A stretch of DNA of 64,000 nt. Source: Micrococcus endophyticus. Its GTDB lineage: Bacteria > Actinomycetota > Actinomycetes > Actinomycetales > Micrococcaceae. A program made the translations under genes and the position numbers. Of this stretch, positions 1-8,144 are shown one piece after another. The stretch lies in the NCBI RefSeq assembly GCF_014205115.1, contig NZ_JACHMW010000001.1:248001-312000 (forward strand). The letters are read 5' to 3'. The notes under the pieces are model-generated. The model did not search any database. It saw nothing but the letters and a program-made list of their open reading frames with translations, and was not told the DNA's origin. Within the stretch, counting starts at the first letter, position 1. Every line of letters starts with the position of its first letter.

Positions 1-659
1 CCGGGCTCGTCCGCGAGCGCCTCGGCGGCGAGGGCGTCCCCGATGGGGGCCTTGGCGTCCACGGCCATGGTCTTGCCCCCGGGCAGGGACACCAGCAGGT
101 CCGGGCGCAGGCGCTCGCCGTCCCGCCCGCTGAGGGTGGACTGCTCCGAGAAGTCGACGTGGTGGAGCATCCCGGCGGCCTCCACCACGCGGCGCAGCTG
201 GGCCTCGCCCCAGTGTCCGCGGGCGGAGGTGGAGCGCAGGGTGGCCATCAGGGAGGTGGTCTGGTTCAGCAGGTCCCGGTCCGTGGCCGCGGCGGCGCGC
301 AGCTGCTCCCCGAGGCGGCCGAACTGCGCGGCGCGGTCCCGTTCGAGCACGCCCACCTGCTCCTGCAGGGCGGTGAGCTGCTGCCCCAGGGGGGTGAGGG
401 TGGAGAGCACGCGGGCCTCGGAGCGCTGCCGCTCCACGTCCTCCGCGCGCGCGGCCGCCACGGCCCGGTGCTCCGCGCGGGCGGCGGCGAGCTCCTCTCG
501 CGTCCCCTGGTGCTCCACGCGCAGCGCGGCCAGCTCCTGTTCCGCGCGGCGGGCCTCCTCACCGCCGCCGGCCGCGCGGCGCCACATGAGCCAGGCGCCC
601 GTCAGGGCGCCGACCACGAGGCCGAGGGCGAGGGCGAGCAGCAGGCTGAGGATGTCCAT
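1..659 (-). CDS. rmuC: DNA recombination protein RmuC (C-terminal part outside window)
   Basis: RmuC-family proteins limit DNA rearrangement and carry a PD-(D/E)XK-like nuclease core. Translated from the ATG at 659, the protein begins with one membrane helix (about residues 3-27), continues as a long Ala/Glu/Arg-rich coiled coil, and then shows the family hallmark RGHWGEAQLRRVVEAAGM followed by LRPDLLVSLPGG and VDAKAP, the start of the nuclease core. The remaining C-terminal part lies before base 1. The anchor plus coiled coil plus WGE...VDAKAP order is the standard RmuC layout. It is transcribed away from the next gene. Confidence 0.93.
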   Translation of the reverse strand, partial: MDILSLLLALALGLVVGALTGAWLMWRRAAGGGEEARRAEQELAALRVEHQGTREELAAARAEHRAVAAARAEDVERQRSEARVLSTLTPLGQQLTALQEQVGVLERDRAAQFGRLGEQLRAAAATDRDLLNQTTSLMATLRSTSARGHWGEAQLRRVVEAAGMLHHVDFSEQSTLSGRDGERLRPDLLVSLPGGKTMAVDAKAPIGDALAAEALADEP

Positions 660-793
660 GCCTCCACCCTTCCAGGCGAGGCGGACGCGTTAAGCGGCGG
701 CGCGCCGTCGTCGTGCGGCCGGACCCGCGGCCGGACCCGTCGCCGGCGTGCCTCGGCGCCCCCCGCCGGCCTGCCTCCGCTGGCGCGCCCGGC

Positions 794-1231
794 TCAGCCG
801 AACAGCGGGTTCGGGCCGTTGGCGACCACCTGGGGGTCGCCGTCGACCTGCGCGGCGATCCCGGCCCCGGGGACGCCGGGCAGGTAGGTGAAGACGAGGC
901 GCACGGAGGCCAGGGCGGCGGCGTCGAAGGCCTCCACGGCCACGGCGGGGCGCGGGCCGTCCTCGGTGTCGGCCTCGCCCTCGAACACGGCCACCGCGCG
1001 GGCCGGGCGCGGGCTGATCTTCGCCACCTCGGCGGCGGCCTGCTCCGGCTCGAGGTCGGGGTGCTCCCACATGCCGCGCTGGCCGTCGGCGGTGACGGCC
1101 AGGATGGTCGGGTGGAACACGGGCCGGCGCCCGAGCGTGTCGAACACGTGCTCCACGGCGAGCGTGATCAGCGGCAGCAGGTCTCGCGTGGGCGGGGTGG
1201 GGGTCGCGTCGGAGGGGGTCGAGGTGCTCAC
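794..1231 (-). CDS. conserved hypothetical protein, 145 aa
   Basis: Small acidic soluble protein starting at a GTG (1231). I do not recognise a named family. The sequence has an opening stretch rich in Thr/Pro/Ser, then RDLLPLITLAVEHVFDTL, and ends in a beta-rich half with FTYLPGVPGAG. The start is supported by a -10-like TAGCCT on the minus strand (1244-1239) exactly 7 nt upstream, which suggests a leaderless transcript. It is divergent from the macro-domain gene with only 57 bp between the two starts. No signal peptide or membrane segment. Function unknown. Confidence 0.75.
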   Translation of the reverse strand: MSTSTPSDATPTPPTRDLLPLITLAVEHVFDTLGRRPVFHPTILAVTADGQRGMWEHPDLEPEQAAAEVAKISPRPARAVAVFEGEADTEDGPRPAVAVEAFDAAALASVRLVFTYLPGVPGAGIAAQVDGDPQVVANGPNPLFG

Positions 1232-1288
1232 CGGCCCGAGGCTACCGGGCCTGTCCGGCGGCGGACAGGCGGGCCTAGCGTGGAGCGC
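1232..1288. promoter_or_regulatory. compact bidirectional promoter with central palindrome
   Basis: The 57 bp between two divergent start codons hold a minus-strand TAGCCT (1244-1239) and a plus-strand TAGCGT (1276-1281), each 7 nt from its start codon. Between them is a perfect inverted repeat, CTGTCCG (1251-1257) / CGGACAG (1262-1268), lying where both -35 regions should be. One regulator bound there could control both genes; that role is inference. Confidence 0.55.
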
Positions 1289-1840
1289 ATGGAGCTGCTC
1301 ATCGCCCCCGGGGACATCACCGCCACCACCGCCGACGTCGTCGTCAACGCCGCCAACTCCACCCTGCTCGGCGGGGGCGGGGTGGACGGGGCCATCCATC
1401 GGCGCGGCGGGCCCGAGATCCTCGCCGAGTGCCGCCGCCTGCGCGAGACCGAGCTGCCGGACGGACTGCCCGCCGGGCAGGCCGTGGCGACGACGGCGGG
1501 CCGCCTCCCGGCCCGCTGGGTCGTCCACACGGTGGGCCCGGTGTGGGCGAAGACGATCGACAAGTCGGCGACCCTGGCCTCCTGCTACCGGGAGTCCCTG
1601 CGGGTGGCCGCGGAGCTCGGCGCCCGGTCGGTGGCGTTCCCGGCCATCTCGGCCGGCGTCTACGGCTGGCCCATGGACGACGCGGCCCGGATTGCGGTGA
1701 CCACGTGCCGGGAGGTCGCCGCCCAGGGGGCCGGGTCGGTGGAGCGGGTGCTCTTCGTGCCGTTCGGCGAGCGCGCCGAGGCCGCCTTCCGCGCGGCCCT
1801 GGACGCCCCGGACGCGACCGGGGCGCCGGCGGAGACCTGA
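1289..1840 (+). CDS. macro-domain protein (O-acetyl-ADP-ribose deacetylase type), 183 aa
   Basis: Single macro domain of the MacroD/YmdB class, which hydrolyses O-acetyl-ADP-ribose and removes mono-ADP-ribose from proteins. Visible motifs are the adenine/ribose site GDITATTADVVVNAAN (residues 8-23), the diphosphate loop LLGGGGVDGAIHR (26-38) and the second loop FPAISAGVYGWP (117-128). These are complete, so an active enzyme is expected in the cytosol. The ATG at 1289 follows TAGCGT by 7 nt, so it is probably leaderless. It shares a short divergent promoter region with the preceding unknown gene. Confidence 0.9.
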   Translation: MELLIAPGDITATTADVVVNAANSTLLGGGGVDGAIHRRGGPEILAECRRLRETELPDGLPAGQAVATTAGRLPARWVVHTVGPVWAKTIDKSATLASCYRESLRVAAELGARSVAFPAISAGVYGWPMDDAARIAVTTCREVAAQGAGSVERVLFVPFGERAEAAFRAALDAPDATGAPAET

Positions 1841-1876
1841 CGCCGGCTCCGGAGACGCCGGCCCCAGAGCCGCGGA

Positions 1877-2572
1877 TCAGAGCCAGCCGCGGTCCCGGGC
1901 GACGACGGCGGCCTCCCCGCGCGTGCTCGTCGCCGTCTTGCCGATCGCCGCGCTGAGATGGTTCCGCACGGTGCCGGAGGACAGGTGCAGGCGCGCCGCG
2001 ATGGCCCGGACGGAGGCGCCCGTGAGCGCCTCGCGCAGCACGTCCGCCTCCCTCGGCGTGAGCGGCGAGGCACCGGCGGCCAGCGAGTCCACGGCGAGCG
2101 TCGGGTCCACCACCCGCTCGCCGCGCGCCGCGGCCCGGACGGCCTCGGCCAGGGCCTCGGCCGGGGTGTCCTTCACCACGAACCCCTGCGCCCCGAGCGC
2201 CAGGGCGCGGCCCAGGTAGCCGGGCCGTCCGAAGGTGGTGACCATGAGCACGGCGCAGTCCAGCCCCTGCGCGCGGAGCCGCTCGAGGGCCTGGAGCCCG
2301 TCCACCCCGGGCATCTCGATGTCCAGCAGCGCGACGTCCACGCCGTGGGCGGCCACGGCCTCGGGCACCCCCTCCCCGGAGCCCAGCTCCACGACCACCT
2401 CGAGGTCCGGCTCCGCCCCCAGGAGTGCCGCGAGGGCACCGCGGACCAGCGCCTGGTCGTCGGCCAGCAGCAGGCGCAGCGGTGCCGTGGCACTCGGCTC
2501 GGCGGGGCTCTGCTCGGTGCCCCGCGGCTCGGCACGGCCAGGAGCGCTCCCGATCCCCGGGTCTCGGCTCAT
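1877..2572 (-). CDS. NarL/LuxR-family response regulator, 231 aa
   Basis: Receiver plus HTH DNA-binding response regulator. After a 30-residue Ser/Pro/Ala-rich N-terminal extension the receiver starts at LRLLLADDQ (32-40); the phospho-acceptor is Asp84 in ALLDIEMPG, with the conserved Thr in VTTFGRP and Lys in VVKDTP. The C-terminal LuxR HTH reads SPLTPREADVLREALTG ... SSGTVRNHLSAAIGKT. The start overlaps the stop of the histidine kinase by 4 nt (ATGA), so the pair is translationally coupled. Partner of the kinase at 2569-3777 and last gene of a four-gene operon with an ABC exporter. Confidence 0.92.
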   Translation of the reverse strand: MSRDPGIGSAPGRAEPRGTEQSPAEPSATAPLRLLLADDQALVRGALAALLGAEPDLEVVVELGSGEGVPEAVAAHGVDVALLDIEMPGVDGLQALERLRAQGLDCAVLMVTTFGRPGYLGRALALGAQGFVVKDTPAEALAEAVRAAARGERVVDPTLAVDSLAAGASPLTPREADVLREALTGASVRAIAARLHLSSGTVRNHLSAAIGKTATSTRGEAAVVARDRGWL

Positions 2573-3777
2573 GCTCGTCCCCTCTCCTCGTCCACCGCTG
2601 CCCAGCGCACCGCCACCGCGGTTCCCCGCCCGTCGAGCCCCGGGCCCACCTCGAGCCGCGCACCGGCGTCCGCGGCGCGGGCGGCGAGCGTCCGCGGGCC
2701 GGCGCCGCCGGCCGGTAGCCCCGTGCCGTCGTCGTGCACGGCGACGTGCCCGGCGTCCAATAAGATCCGCACCCGGGAGGCGCGGGCGTGGCGCAGCACG
2801 TTGGTGACGGCCTCGCGAAGACTCCACGCCGCGAGCGCCCGGCGGGCCTCCGGGACCTCCGCGACGGCGCCGTGGGGCGGCGCCTCGACGGCGATCCCCT
2901 GATCGCGCAGGGCGCCCACGGACTCGGAGAGCTGCGCGCCGAGCCGGGGGACGGCCAGGTCCGTGACGGCGGCGCGGGCCTCGGTGAGCGCGGCGCGGCT
3001 CAGGGCCACCACCTCGGAGGCCTCCGCCCGCGCCCGGTCCGGGTCGGCGGCGATGAGCCGCTCGACCAGCTGCGCCTTGACGTTGATGGCGGTGAGGGAG
3101 TGGCCCAGGATGTCGTGCAGGTCGCGGGCCAGTCGCTCGCGCTGGCCGGCGAGGGCGAGCTCCTGCCGCATGTCCGTCAGCTGCTCCTCGCGCCCGACGG
3201 CGAGGCGGATCACGAGCATCACGGCGGCGCCCACGGCGAGGTAGGCCAGCACGGCGGTCCGGCGGTCGTCGGTCGGGTACAGCGTCAGCGCCACCGCGGC
3301 CGTGACCGCGGCGGTGCCCACGGTCCCGAGGACGGCGAGCCGCATCGGGTGGGGGAACACCCACAGCGCCATGAGGAACGTGGCGTACAGCAGCGCCATG
3401 ACACCGAGTGCCCCGGACAGGACCGTCAGGCACCCGGTGAGCACCGCGGTGTAGAGCAGCGTGCCCGCCCAGGCCGGGCGCCCCGGCAGGGGCCGGGGCA
3501 CCACGAACGCGATGAGGTACACGGGGACGAAGACGGCCACGGCGGCCAGGCCGGCGATCGCGGCGCCGCGATCGGCGGCGTCCGGGTCCAGGACGCGCGG
3601 CACGAGGACGGCGATCGCGAAGCCGAAGGTGATGAGCCAGACCCCGCTGAAGCCCAGGGCCGAGGGCCACTCGCGGCGCGGGAGCACGACGGGACCCTCG
3701 GAGGCCGTGGCACCGGCCCGGCCCGCCGGCGTTCCGGCGGCCGGGAGCGGAGCGGACGCGGTGCCGCTGGGGCTCAC
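2569..3777 (-). CDS. sensor histidine kinase, HisKA_3 (DesK/NarX-like), 402 aa
   Basis: Membrane sensor kinase. Residues about 42-195 form five or six hydrophobic helices with very short loops, so sensing is probably within or at the membrane. The dimerisation/phospho-acceptor region is ERLARDLHDILGHSLT with His221, typical of HisKA_3; the ATPase domain shows LREAVTNVLRHARAS (N box) and HDDGTGLP (G box). The GTG start at 3777 overlaps the stop of the upstream ABC permease (GTGA). Context resembles exporter-linked LiaS/DesK systems that answer to envelope stress or antimicrobials; the signal is not readable from sequence. Confidence 0.9.
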   Translation of the reverse strand: MSPSGTASAPLPAAGTPAGRAGATASEGPVVLPRREWPSALGFSGVWLITFGFAIAVLVPRVLDPDAADRGAAIAGLAAVAVFVPVYLIAFVVPRPLPGRPAWAGTLLYTAVLTGCLTVLSGALGVMALLYATFLMALWVFPHPMRLAVLGTVGTAAVTAAVALTLYPTDDRRTAVLAYLAVGAAVMLVIRLAVGREEQLTDMRQELALAGQRERLARDLHDILGHSLTAINVKAQLVERLIAADPDRARAEASEVVALSRAALTEARAAVTDLAVPRLGAQLSESVGALRDQGIAVEAPPHGAVAEVPEARRALAAWSLREAVTNVLRHARASRVRILLDAGHVAVHDDGTGLPAGGAGPRTLAARAADAGARLEVGPGLDGRGTAVAVRWAAVDEERGRA

Positions 3778-4592
3778 GCGCGCGCCGTCCTGGACCGGGC
3801 GGCCACCAGGCAGATCAGCGCGAACACGATCGTCCAGGCCGCCAGGTTCACGAGCGGCAGCCAGAGCGGGTCGCCGGCCGGGGCCGCCCCGGGGCCCATC
3901 TGCGCGAGGTCGCCCTCGAGCTGGGGCCAGCGGGCGAGCACGCCGGCGCCGTACACCGGGGTGAAGCGGCCGATCTCCAGCATGATGCCCTCCAGCGGGA
4001 CGAAGAGGTTGCCCAGGAACCCGAACACCACCAGCATGCCCGATGCGGCGCTCACCGCGGCCTCCGAGCGGAACAGCAGGGCGGCGGCGAGGCCGAACAG
4101 CGCGAAGGGCAGGGACGAGACCAGGGCGAGCACGCCCGTCGCCGCCCACGTGCCGGCGGTGTCCAGCTGGGCGCCGGTGAGGGCGCCCGCCGTGAACACG
4201 GCCACCACCGGCAGCGCCGCCGTCGCGAGCGCCACGAGGCACTTGCCGGCGAGGTAGGCGCCGGGGGTGAGGGCGGTGAGGGAGAGCTGGCGTCCCCAGC
4301 CGGTCTGCCGTTCGACGGCGGCCGACCCGGCGATCGACGTGGTGGCCATGACCGCGCCGTACACGGCCATGCCGGTCATGGTGTAGGCGGAGACGTCGCC
4401 GTGGCCGAGGGGCTGGTCGCCCCAGTCGGAGAGCGCTCCGAACATCAGGTACAGCGCCACGGGCAGGACCACGGTGAAGAACGTGGACTCCACGAGGCGC
4501 ACGGTGCGGACGAACTCGCGCCCGGCATAGCCGAGCAGGCGGCCGGCGGGCGTGGTGGTGCGGACGGCGGCGGGGGTGCCGGGGGTGTTCAT
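3774..4592 (-). CDS. ABC-2 type transporter permease, 272 aa
   Basis: Integral membrane subunit of an ABC-2 exporter with six predicted helices: around residues 35-52, 70-90, 115-135, 145-170, 180-195 and 250-268. Typical ABC-2 features are the cytoplasmic N-terminus and the polar loop AVERQTGWGRQLSLTALTPGAY. It overlaps the ATPase gene by 4 nt and the kinase gene by 4 nt, so subunits and regulator are co-translated. Substrate unknown; such two-gene exporters with a DesK-like pair often move peptides, drugs or lipids. Confidence 0.88.
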   Translation of the reverse strand: MNTPGTPAAVRTTTPAGRLLGYAGREFVRTVRLVESTFFTVVLPVALYLMFGALSDWGDQPLGHGDVSAYTMTGMAVYGAVMATTSIAGSAAVERQTGWGRQLSLTALTPGAYLAGKCLVALATAALPVVAVFTAGALTGAQLDTAGTWAATGVLALVSSLPFALFGLAAALLFRSEAAVSAASGMLVVFGFLGNLFVPLEGIMLEIGRFTPVYGAGVLARWPQLEGDLAQMGPGAAPAGDPLWLPLVNLAAWTIVFALICLVAARSRTARA

Positions 4593-5605
4593 GCTCGGGC
4601 CTCCGGAACGGTCTCGGGCGAGGGCGCGGCGGAGTCCGTGCCCCGGGTGAGGGACAGGAACATCTCGTCGAGCGAGGGGCGCGTGACGGCCACGTCCCGC
4701 AGCAGACCGCGGGAGAGGACGTGCAGGGCGGCCTCGTCGCCGGTGACGGGGGCCTCGGCCGCCACGAGCACGCGGACGCGGTCCCCGCCCTCGGCGGGCT
4801 GGACCTCGACGGCGTCCGGCGCCAGTCCGAGCTCCGCAGCCAGGGCGTCGGGGGAGCCGGGGCCGGTCCAGCGGCCGGAGAGGGTGACCGCGCCTCCGGC
4901 GGCCAGGGCGTCCGGGGCGCCGTCGGCATGGATCCGGCCGTGCTGCATCAGCACGATCCGGTCCGCGAAGTCCTCGGCCTCGGGGAGGAAGTGCGTGGCG
5001 AAGACCACCGTGCGGCCGCGGGCCGCCTCGGCGTGCATGGCCTCCCAGAACCCGTGGCGGCCGCCGACGTCCATGCCGGCCGTGGGCTCGTCCAGGATGA
5101 GCAGCTCCGGGTCGGTGAGCAGGGCCAGGGCGAAGCGCAGGCGCTGCTGCTCACCGCCGGAGCAGGACTTCACCTTGCGCCGGGCCAGGCCCCGCAGACC
5201 GGCGCGGTCCAGGGCAGTGTCCACGCCGATGTGGCGGCGGTGGCAGCCGGCCACCATCGCGACCGTCTCGCGCACGCTGAGGTCCTTGAGCAGGCCGCCG
5301 GTCTGCAGGACGGCGCCCACGCGGCCCGCGCGCACCGCGGCGCCTGGGGCCTGGCCCAGGACACGGACGGAGCCGGAGCTGGGGGAGGAGAAGCCCAGGG
5401 CCATGTCCAGCAGAGTGGTCTTGCCGGCGCCGTTGGGGCCCAGCAGGGCCACCACCTGGCCGGCGGGGATGCTCAGGTCCACGCCGTCCACGGCGCGGAC
5501 CGCGCCGAAGCGGCGGCTCACGCCGGCGGCGTGCAGGGCGGGTGCGGGGTCGGCGGGTGGGGTGTCGGGGTGGGCGAGGTCGGGGACGGGATCGGTGCGG
5601 CTCAT
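4589..5605 (-). CDS. ABC transporter ATP-binding protein (ABC-2 exporter), 338 aa
   Basis: Complete nucleotide-binding subunit: Walker A GPNGAGKTT (56-64), Q-loop LQTGG, signature SGGEQ (149-153), Walker B LLILDEP (168-174), D-loop AGMD and H-loop ATHF. The C-terminal about 100 residues form an extra domain common in multidrug-type ATPases. An N-terminal Pro/Asp-rich tail of about 25 residues precedes the domain. First gene of the exporter/two-component operon; a possible -10 AAGACT lies 6 nt before the ATG, suggesting the operon starts leaderless here. Confidence 0.92.
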   Translation of the reverse strand: MSRTDPVPDLAHPDTPPADPAPALHAAGVSRRFGAVRAVDGVDLSIPAGQVVALLGPNGAGKTTLLDMALGFSSPSSGSVRVLGQAPGAAVRAGRVGAVLQTGGLLKDLSVRETVAMVAGCHRRHIGVDTALDRAGLRGLARRKVKSCSGGEQQRLRFALALLTDPELLILDEPTAGMDVGGRHGFWEAMHAEAARGRTVVFATHFLPEAEDFADRIVLMQHGRIHADGAPDALAAGGAVTLSGRWTGPGSPDALAAELGLAPDAVEVQPAEGGDRVRVLVAAEAPVTGDEAALHVLSRGLLRDVAVTRPSLDEMFLSLTRGTDSAAPSPETVPEARA

Positions 5606-5727
5606 GCCCCCAGTCTTCGCGGCCGGGGCCCCGCCCGGATGCGGCAGGCGTCAGGATCCGGGCATGACGGATGTCAGGGGTGGAGGGCCCACCGCCCGGC
5701 CGCATGCGTTCGGCGGCGGCCGACCGC

Positions 5728-6951
5728 TCAGCGGTCGACCGGCGGCTGCCCCTCCGCCCGCCGCCACGCGAGCACGGTGAGCACCAGGCCGGCCGCGCCG
5801 ATGCCCACGAGCACCAGCCCGACGGCGGGCAGCCCGATCCGGGCGCCCAGCAGGCCGGCCAGCGGGTAGGTGAGCAGGAAGCAGGCATGGGAGAGCGAGA
5901 ACTGCGCGGCGAACACGGACGGGCGGCTCTGCTCGGTGCTGTTCCGGCGCAGCAGGCGCGCGGACGGGGTGAGCACGGCGGCGGTGGCGGCGCCCATCAG
6001 CGCCCACAGCACGAGCAGCCCGGCCCACTGCGCGCCGGCGTCCAAGCCGGTCATGGCCCCGACGGCGGCCAGCAGCAGCACAGGCAACGTGGCGGCGCCG
6101 GCGAGCATCACCCGGCGGTCCGGGACGGCGTCCAGCACACGCGGCAGGCCGAGCGCCACCACCATGGAGCCGCCGCCGTACGCGGCGAGCAGCAGCGCCA
6201 CGTCCTGCTGCGGGCGGCCGAGGTCCGCCTGCACGAGCACCACGGTGTTGACGATCACCATCGCCGTCGTCGTCGCCACCACGAGGTTGACGCCGAGCAG
6301 GCCGCGCAGCTCGAGCCGCGCCCAGTAGGCCCGGGTGCCCCGGGTGAGCCGGTCCAGGAACGGGGCCGGCTCCGGGGCCTGGATCGCGGGGAACCGGGCC
6401 AGCGCCACGAGCGCGGCGGACACGAGGAAGCCGATCACCGTGCCGAAGAACAGGTTGTTGTACGCCATCACCGTCAGCAGGGCGGCGGCGAGTAGGGGGC
6501 TGATGAGCGATTCGAGGTCGTAGGCCAGGCGGGAGAGGGAGAGGGCCCGGGTGTACTCGCGCTCGTCCGGCAGCACGGAGGGGATCACGGCCTGGAAGGT
6601 GGGCGTGAAGGTGGCCGAGGCGGACTGCAGCAGGAAGATCAGGATGTAGGTCTGCCAGGCCTCGGTGACGAAGGGCAGGGAGACGGCGACGCCGGCGCGC
6701 ACCAGGTCCGCGCCGATCAGCACGCGGCGGGCGGGCAGGCGGGACACGAGTGCCGTGGTCACGGGGGAGACGAGCACATAGGCGACCATCTTGATGGCCA
6801 TGACGGTGCCCATGACGATGCCCGCGTCGGACCCGGCGATGTCGTAGGCCAGCAAGCCCAGGGCGACGGTGAGCAGGCCGGTGCCCAGCAGCGCGATGAT
6901 CTGCGCGCTGAACAGCCTGGCGTAGGTGGGGTTGCGCAGGACGGCGAGCAT
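5728..6951 (-). CDS. MFS transporter, 407 aa
   Basis: Twelve-helix major facilitator of the DHA/enterobactin-exporter-like group. The protein opens with MLAVLRNPTYARLFSAQIIALLG style sequence and shows the inter-helix 2/3 loop TTALVSRLPARRVLIGADLVR. The start is preceded by AGGAGAG at good spacing. It lies 54 bp downstream of an ArsR/KmtR-like metal sensor on the same strand, so it is the likely regulated exporter; Ni/Co or another metal chelate is a reasonable substrate guess from context only. Many MFS proteins of this shape export drugs, so metal export is not assured. Confidence 0.85.
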   Translation of the reverse strand: MLAVLRNPTYARLFSAQIIALLGTGLLTVALGLLAYDIAGSDAGIVMGTVMAIKMVAYVLVSPVTTALVSRLPARRVLIGADLVRAGVAVSLPFVTEAWQTYILIFLLQSASATFTPTFQAVIPSVLPDEREYTRALSLSRLAYDLESLISPLLAAALLTVMAYNNLFFGTVIGFLVSAALVALARFPAIQAPEPAPFLDRLTRGTRAYWARLELRGLLGVNLVVATTTAMVIVNTVVLVQADLGRPQQDVALLLAAYGGGSMVVALGLPRVLDAVPDRRVMLAGAATLPVLLLAAVGAMTGLDAGAQWAGLLVLWALMGAATAAVLTPSARLLRRNSTEQSRPSVFAAQFSLSHACFLLTYPLAGLLGARIGLPAVGLVLVGIGAAGLVLTVLAWRRAEGQPPVDR

Positions 6952-7005
6952 GGGTCTCTCCTGGAGGGCGGCGGGGACGACGACGGCGGGGCGCGGCGTG
7001 GGCGC

Positions 7006-7374
7006 TCAGTCCCGGGGCGCGTGGGTGTGGCGGAGGGGCTGGCCGGGGCCGGCGGAGTGTTCGGCCTGCCGGATGGCCTCGAGGACCAGGGTGACGGCGT
7101 GCTCGTCGGTGAGCCGGTAGAGGACGCGGGTGCCCTCGTGGCGGGTGGTGACCATGCGGGCCATGCGCATCTTGGCCAGGTGCTGGGAGACGGCGGCCGG
7201 CTTGCGGTCCACGGCCTCGGCGAGGGCGTTGACGGGGAGCTCCTCATCGCGGTGGAGGGCGAGCACGAGGCGGATGCGGGTGGCGTCCGAGAGGAGGCGC
7301 AGGACCTCGGCGGCCATCTCCACGTGGTCGGGGAAGAGCTCGGGGGTGCCGCTTATTTTCGTATCTGCATGCAT
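7006..7374 (-). CDS. ArsR/SmtB-family metal sensor, KmtR-like, 122 aa
   Basis: Winged-helix repressor. The HTH reads PAAVSQHLAKMRMARMV. It resembles Mycobacterium tuberculosis KmtR along its length, including the C-terminal metal site: His92 (DEH), Glu105-His106 (AEH) and His116/His118 (RHTH) match the positions of KmtR's Ni/Co ligands. A perfect inverted repeat overlaps its start codon, as expected for an autoregulated ArsR gene. The MFS gene follows on the same strand. Cytosolic Ni(II)/Co(II) sensing is inferred from ligand conservation; other metals cannot be excluded. Confidence 0.85.
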   Translation of the reverse strand: MHADTKISGTPELFPDHVEMAAEVLRLLSDATRIRLVLALHRDEELPVNALAEAVDRKPAAVSQHLAKMRMARMVTTRHEGTRVLYRLTDEHAVTLVLEAIRQAEHSAGPGQPLRHTHAPRD

Positions 7375-7384
7375 ACGCAGATAC
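7361..7384. promoter_or_regulatory. ArsR/KmtR-type operator over the start codon
   Basis: Perfect 8-bp inverted repeat GTATCTGC (7361-7368) and GCAGATAC (7377-7384) with an 8-bp centre. The start codon of the metal sensor (7374-7372) lies in the centre, so a bound dimer would block transcription or initiation. Size and symmetry fit the imperfect 12-2-12 operators of SmtB/ArsR repressors. Confidence 0.7.
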
Positions 7385-7418
7385 TAGGGCATGAGGGCGG
7401 TGGAGGTGTCATCCGAAG

Positions 7419-7440
7419 ATTGAGCGGAGTTCACTCAACT
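7419..7440 (+). promoter_or_regulatory. HAIR element (HspR-binding repeat) upstream of hsp20
   Basis: TTGAGC (7420-7425), 7-nt spacer, ACTCAAC (7433-7439). This matches the HspR-associated inverted repeat CTTGAGT-N7-ACTCAAG with small deviations in each arm. It lies about 90 bp before the hsp20 start, so heat-shock control by HspR is the natural inference. Confidence 0.7.
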
Positions 7441-7529
7441 TGGGGGAATAGGTCTCCGGCGGGGTGTGTTGTGAGGGGCAGACGTCGCGGTCCGCGGCGC
7501 CACCCGACCACTGAGGAGAGTGAACCGAC

Positions 7530-8054
7530 ATGGCCCGTCCCATCGATCCCTTCCGCGAGATGGAGCGCCCCTTCCGTGAGATGGAGCGCCTCGTGAACGG
7601 TCTGACCCGCACCAGCGGCACCGCGTCCATGCCCATGAACCTGTTCCGCGAGGGCGACCGCTTCGTGGCGGAGGTCGAGCTGCCCGGCGTGGACCCGACC
7701 TCGATCGACGTCGACGTGGAGGAGCGCACCCTCACCGTGCGCGCCGAGCGCAAGGAGAGCCCGGCCGGCGAGGACCGCCGCTGGCTCACCCGTGAGCGCT
7801 CCGCCGGCACCTTCGCCCGCCAGCTCACCCTCGGCGAGGGCCTGGCCCTGGACCGCATCGAGGCGGACTACGAGGACGGCGTCCTCACCCTGACCATCCC
7901 GGTGGCCGAGCAGGCCAAGCCGCGGAAGATCTCGGTGAAGCACTCGGGCGCCGGGGCCGGCGCGGGGCAGACCGTGCCCGGCGAGACCGCCGAGGTCGAG
8001 GAGCGCTCGGCCGAGCAGGAGGCCGCCCAGAACGGCGGTGCCCCGCAGGCCTGA
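7530..8054 (+). CDS. Hsp20/alpha-crystallin small heat-shock protein, 174 aa
   Basis: ATP-independent chaperone that binds unfolding proteins. The alpha-crystallin domain covers about residues 40-137 with FVAEVELPGVDPTSIDVDVE and the diagnostic GVLTLTIP (117-124). A Glu/Gln/Ala-rich tail follows. The N-terminus contains an exact heptad duplication, PFREMER-PFREMER (residues 7-20), visible as a 21-bp tandem repeat at 7548-7589. AGGAGA precedes the ATG. Single-gene unit with a HAIR box upstream and a strong hairpin downstream. Confidence 0.93.
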   Translation: MARPIDPFREMERPFREMERLVNGLTRTSGTASMPMNLFREGDRFVAEVELPGVDPTSIDVDVEERTLTVRAERKESPAGEDRRWLTRERSAGTFARQLTLGEGLALDRIEADYEDGVLTLTIPVAEQAKPRKISVKHSGAGAGAGQTVPGETAEVEERSAEQEAAQNGGAPQA

Positions 8055-8081
8055 TCGCCTCCGGTTCACAGCGCTGAGCCC

Positions 8082-8111
8082 GACGGGGCCGTCCGCACGG
8101 ACGGCCCCGTC
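8082..8111. terminator. intrinsic terminator-like hairpin after hsp20
   Basis: Perfect 14-bp stem, 8082-8095 pairing with 8098-8111, with a 2-nt loop. No U-tract follows, as is common in high-GC actinobacteria. Confidence 0.7.
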
Positions 8112-8144
8112 GTCGTGTCCGGGGTGCGCCGTAGGATCGCCGCC

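Noticed and set aside
7981-8060. CRISPR or tRNA signals anywhere in the window
   Set aside because: I found no spaced direct-repeat array and no cloverleaf-like sequence with a T-loop GTTCGA in the correct setting; not listed.
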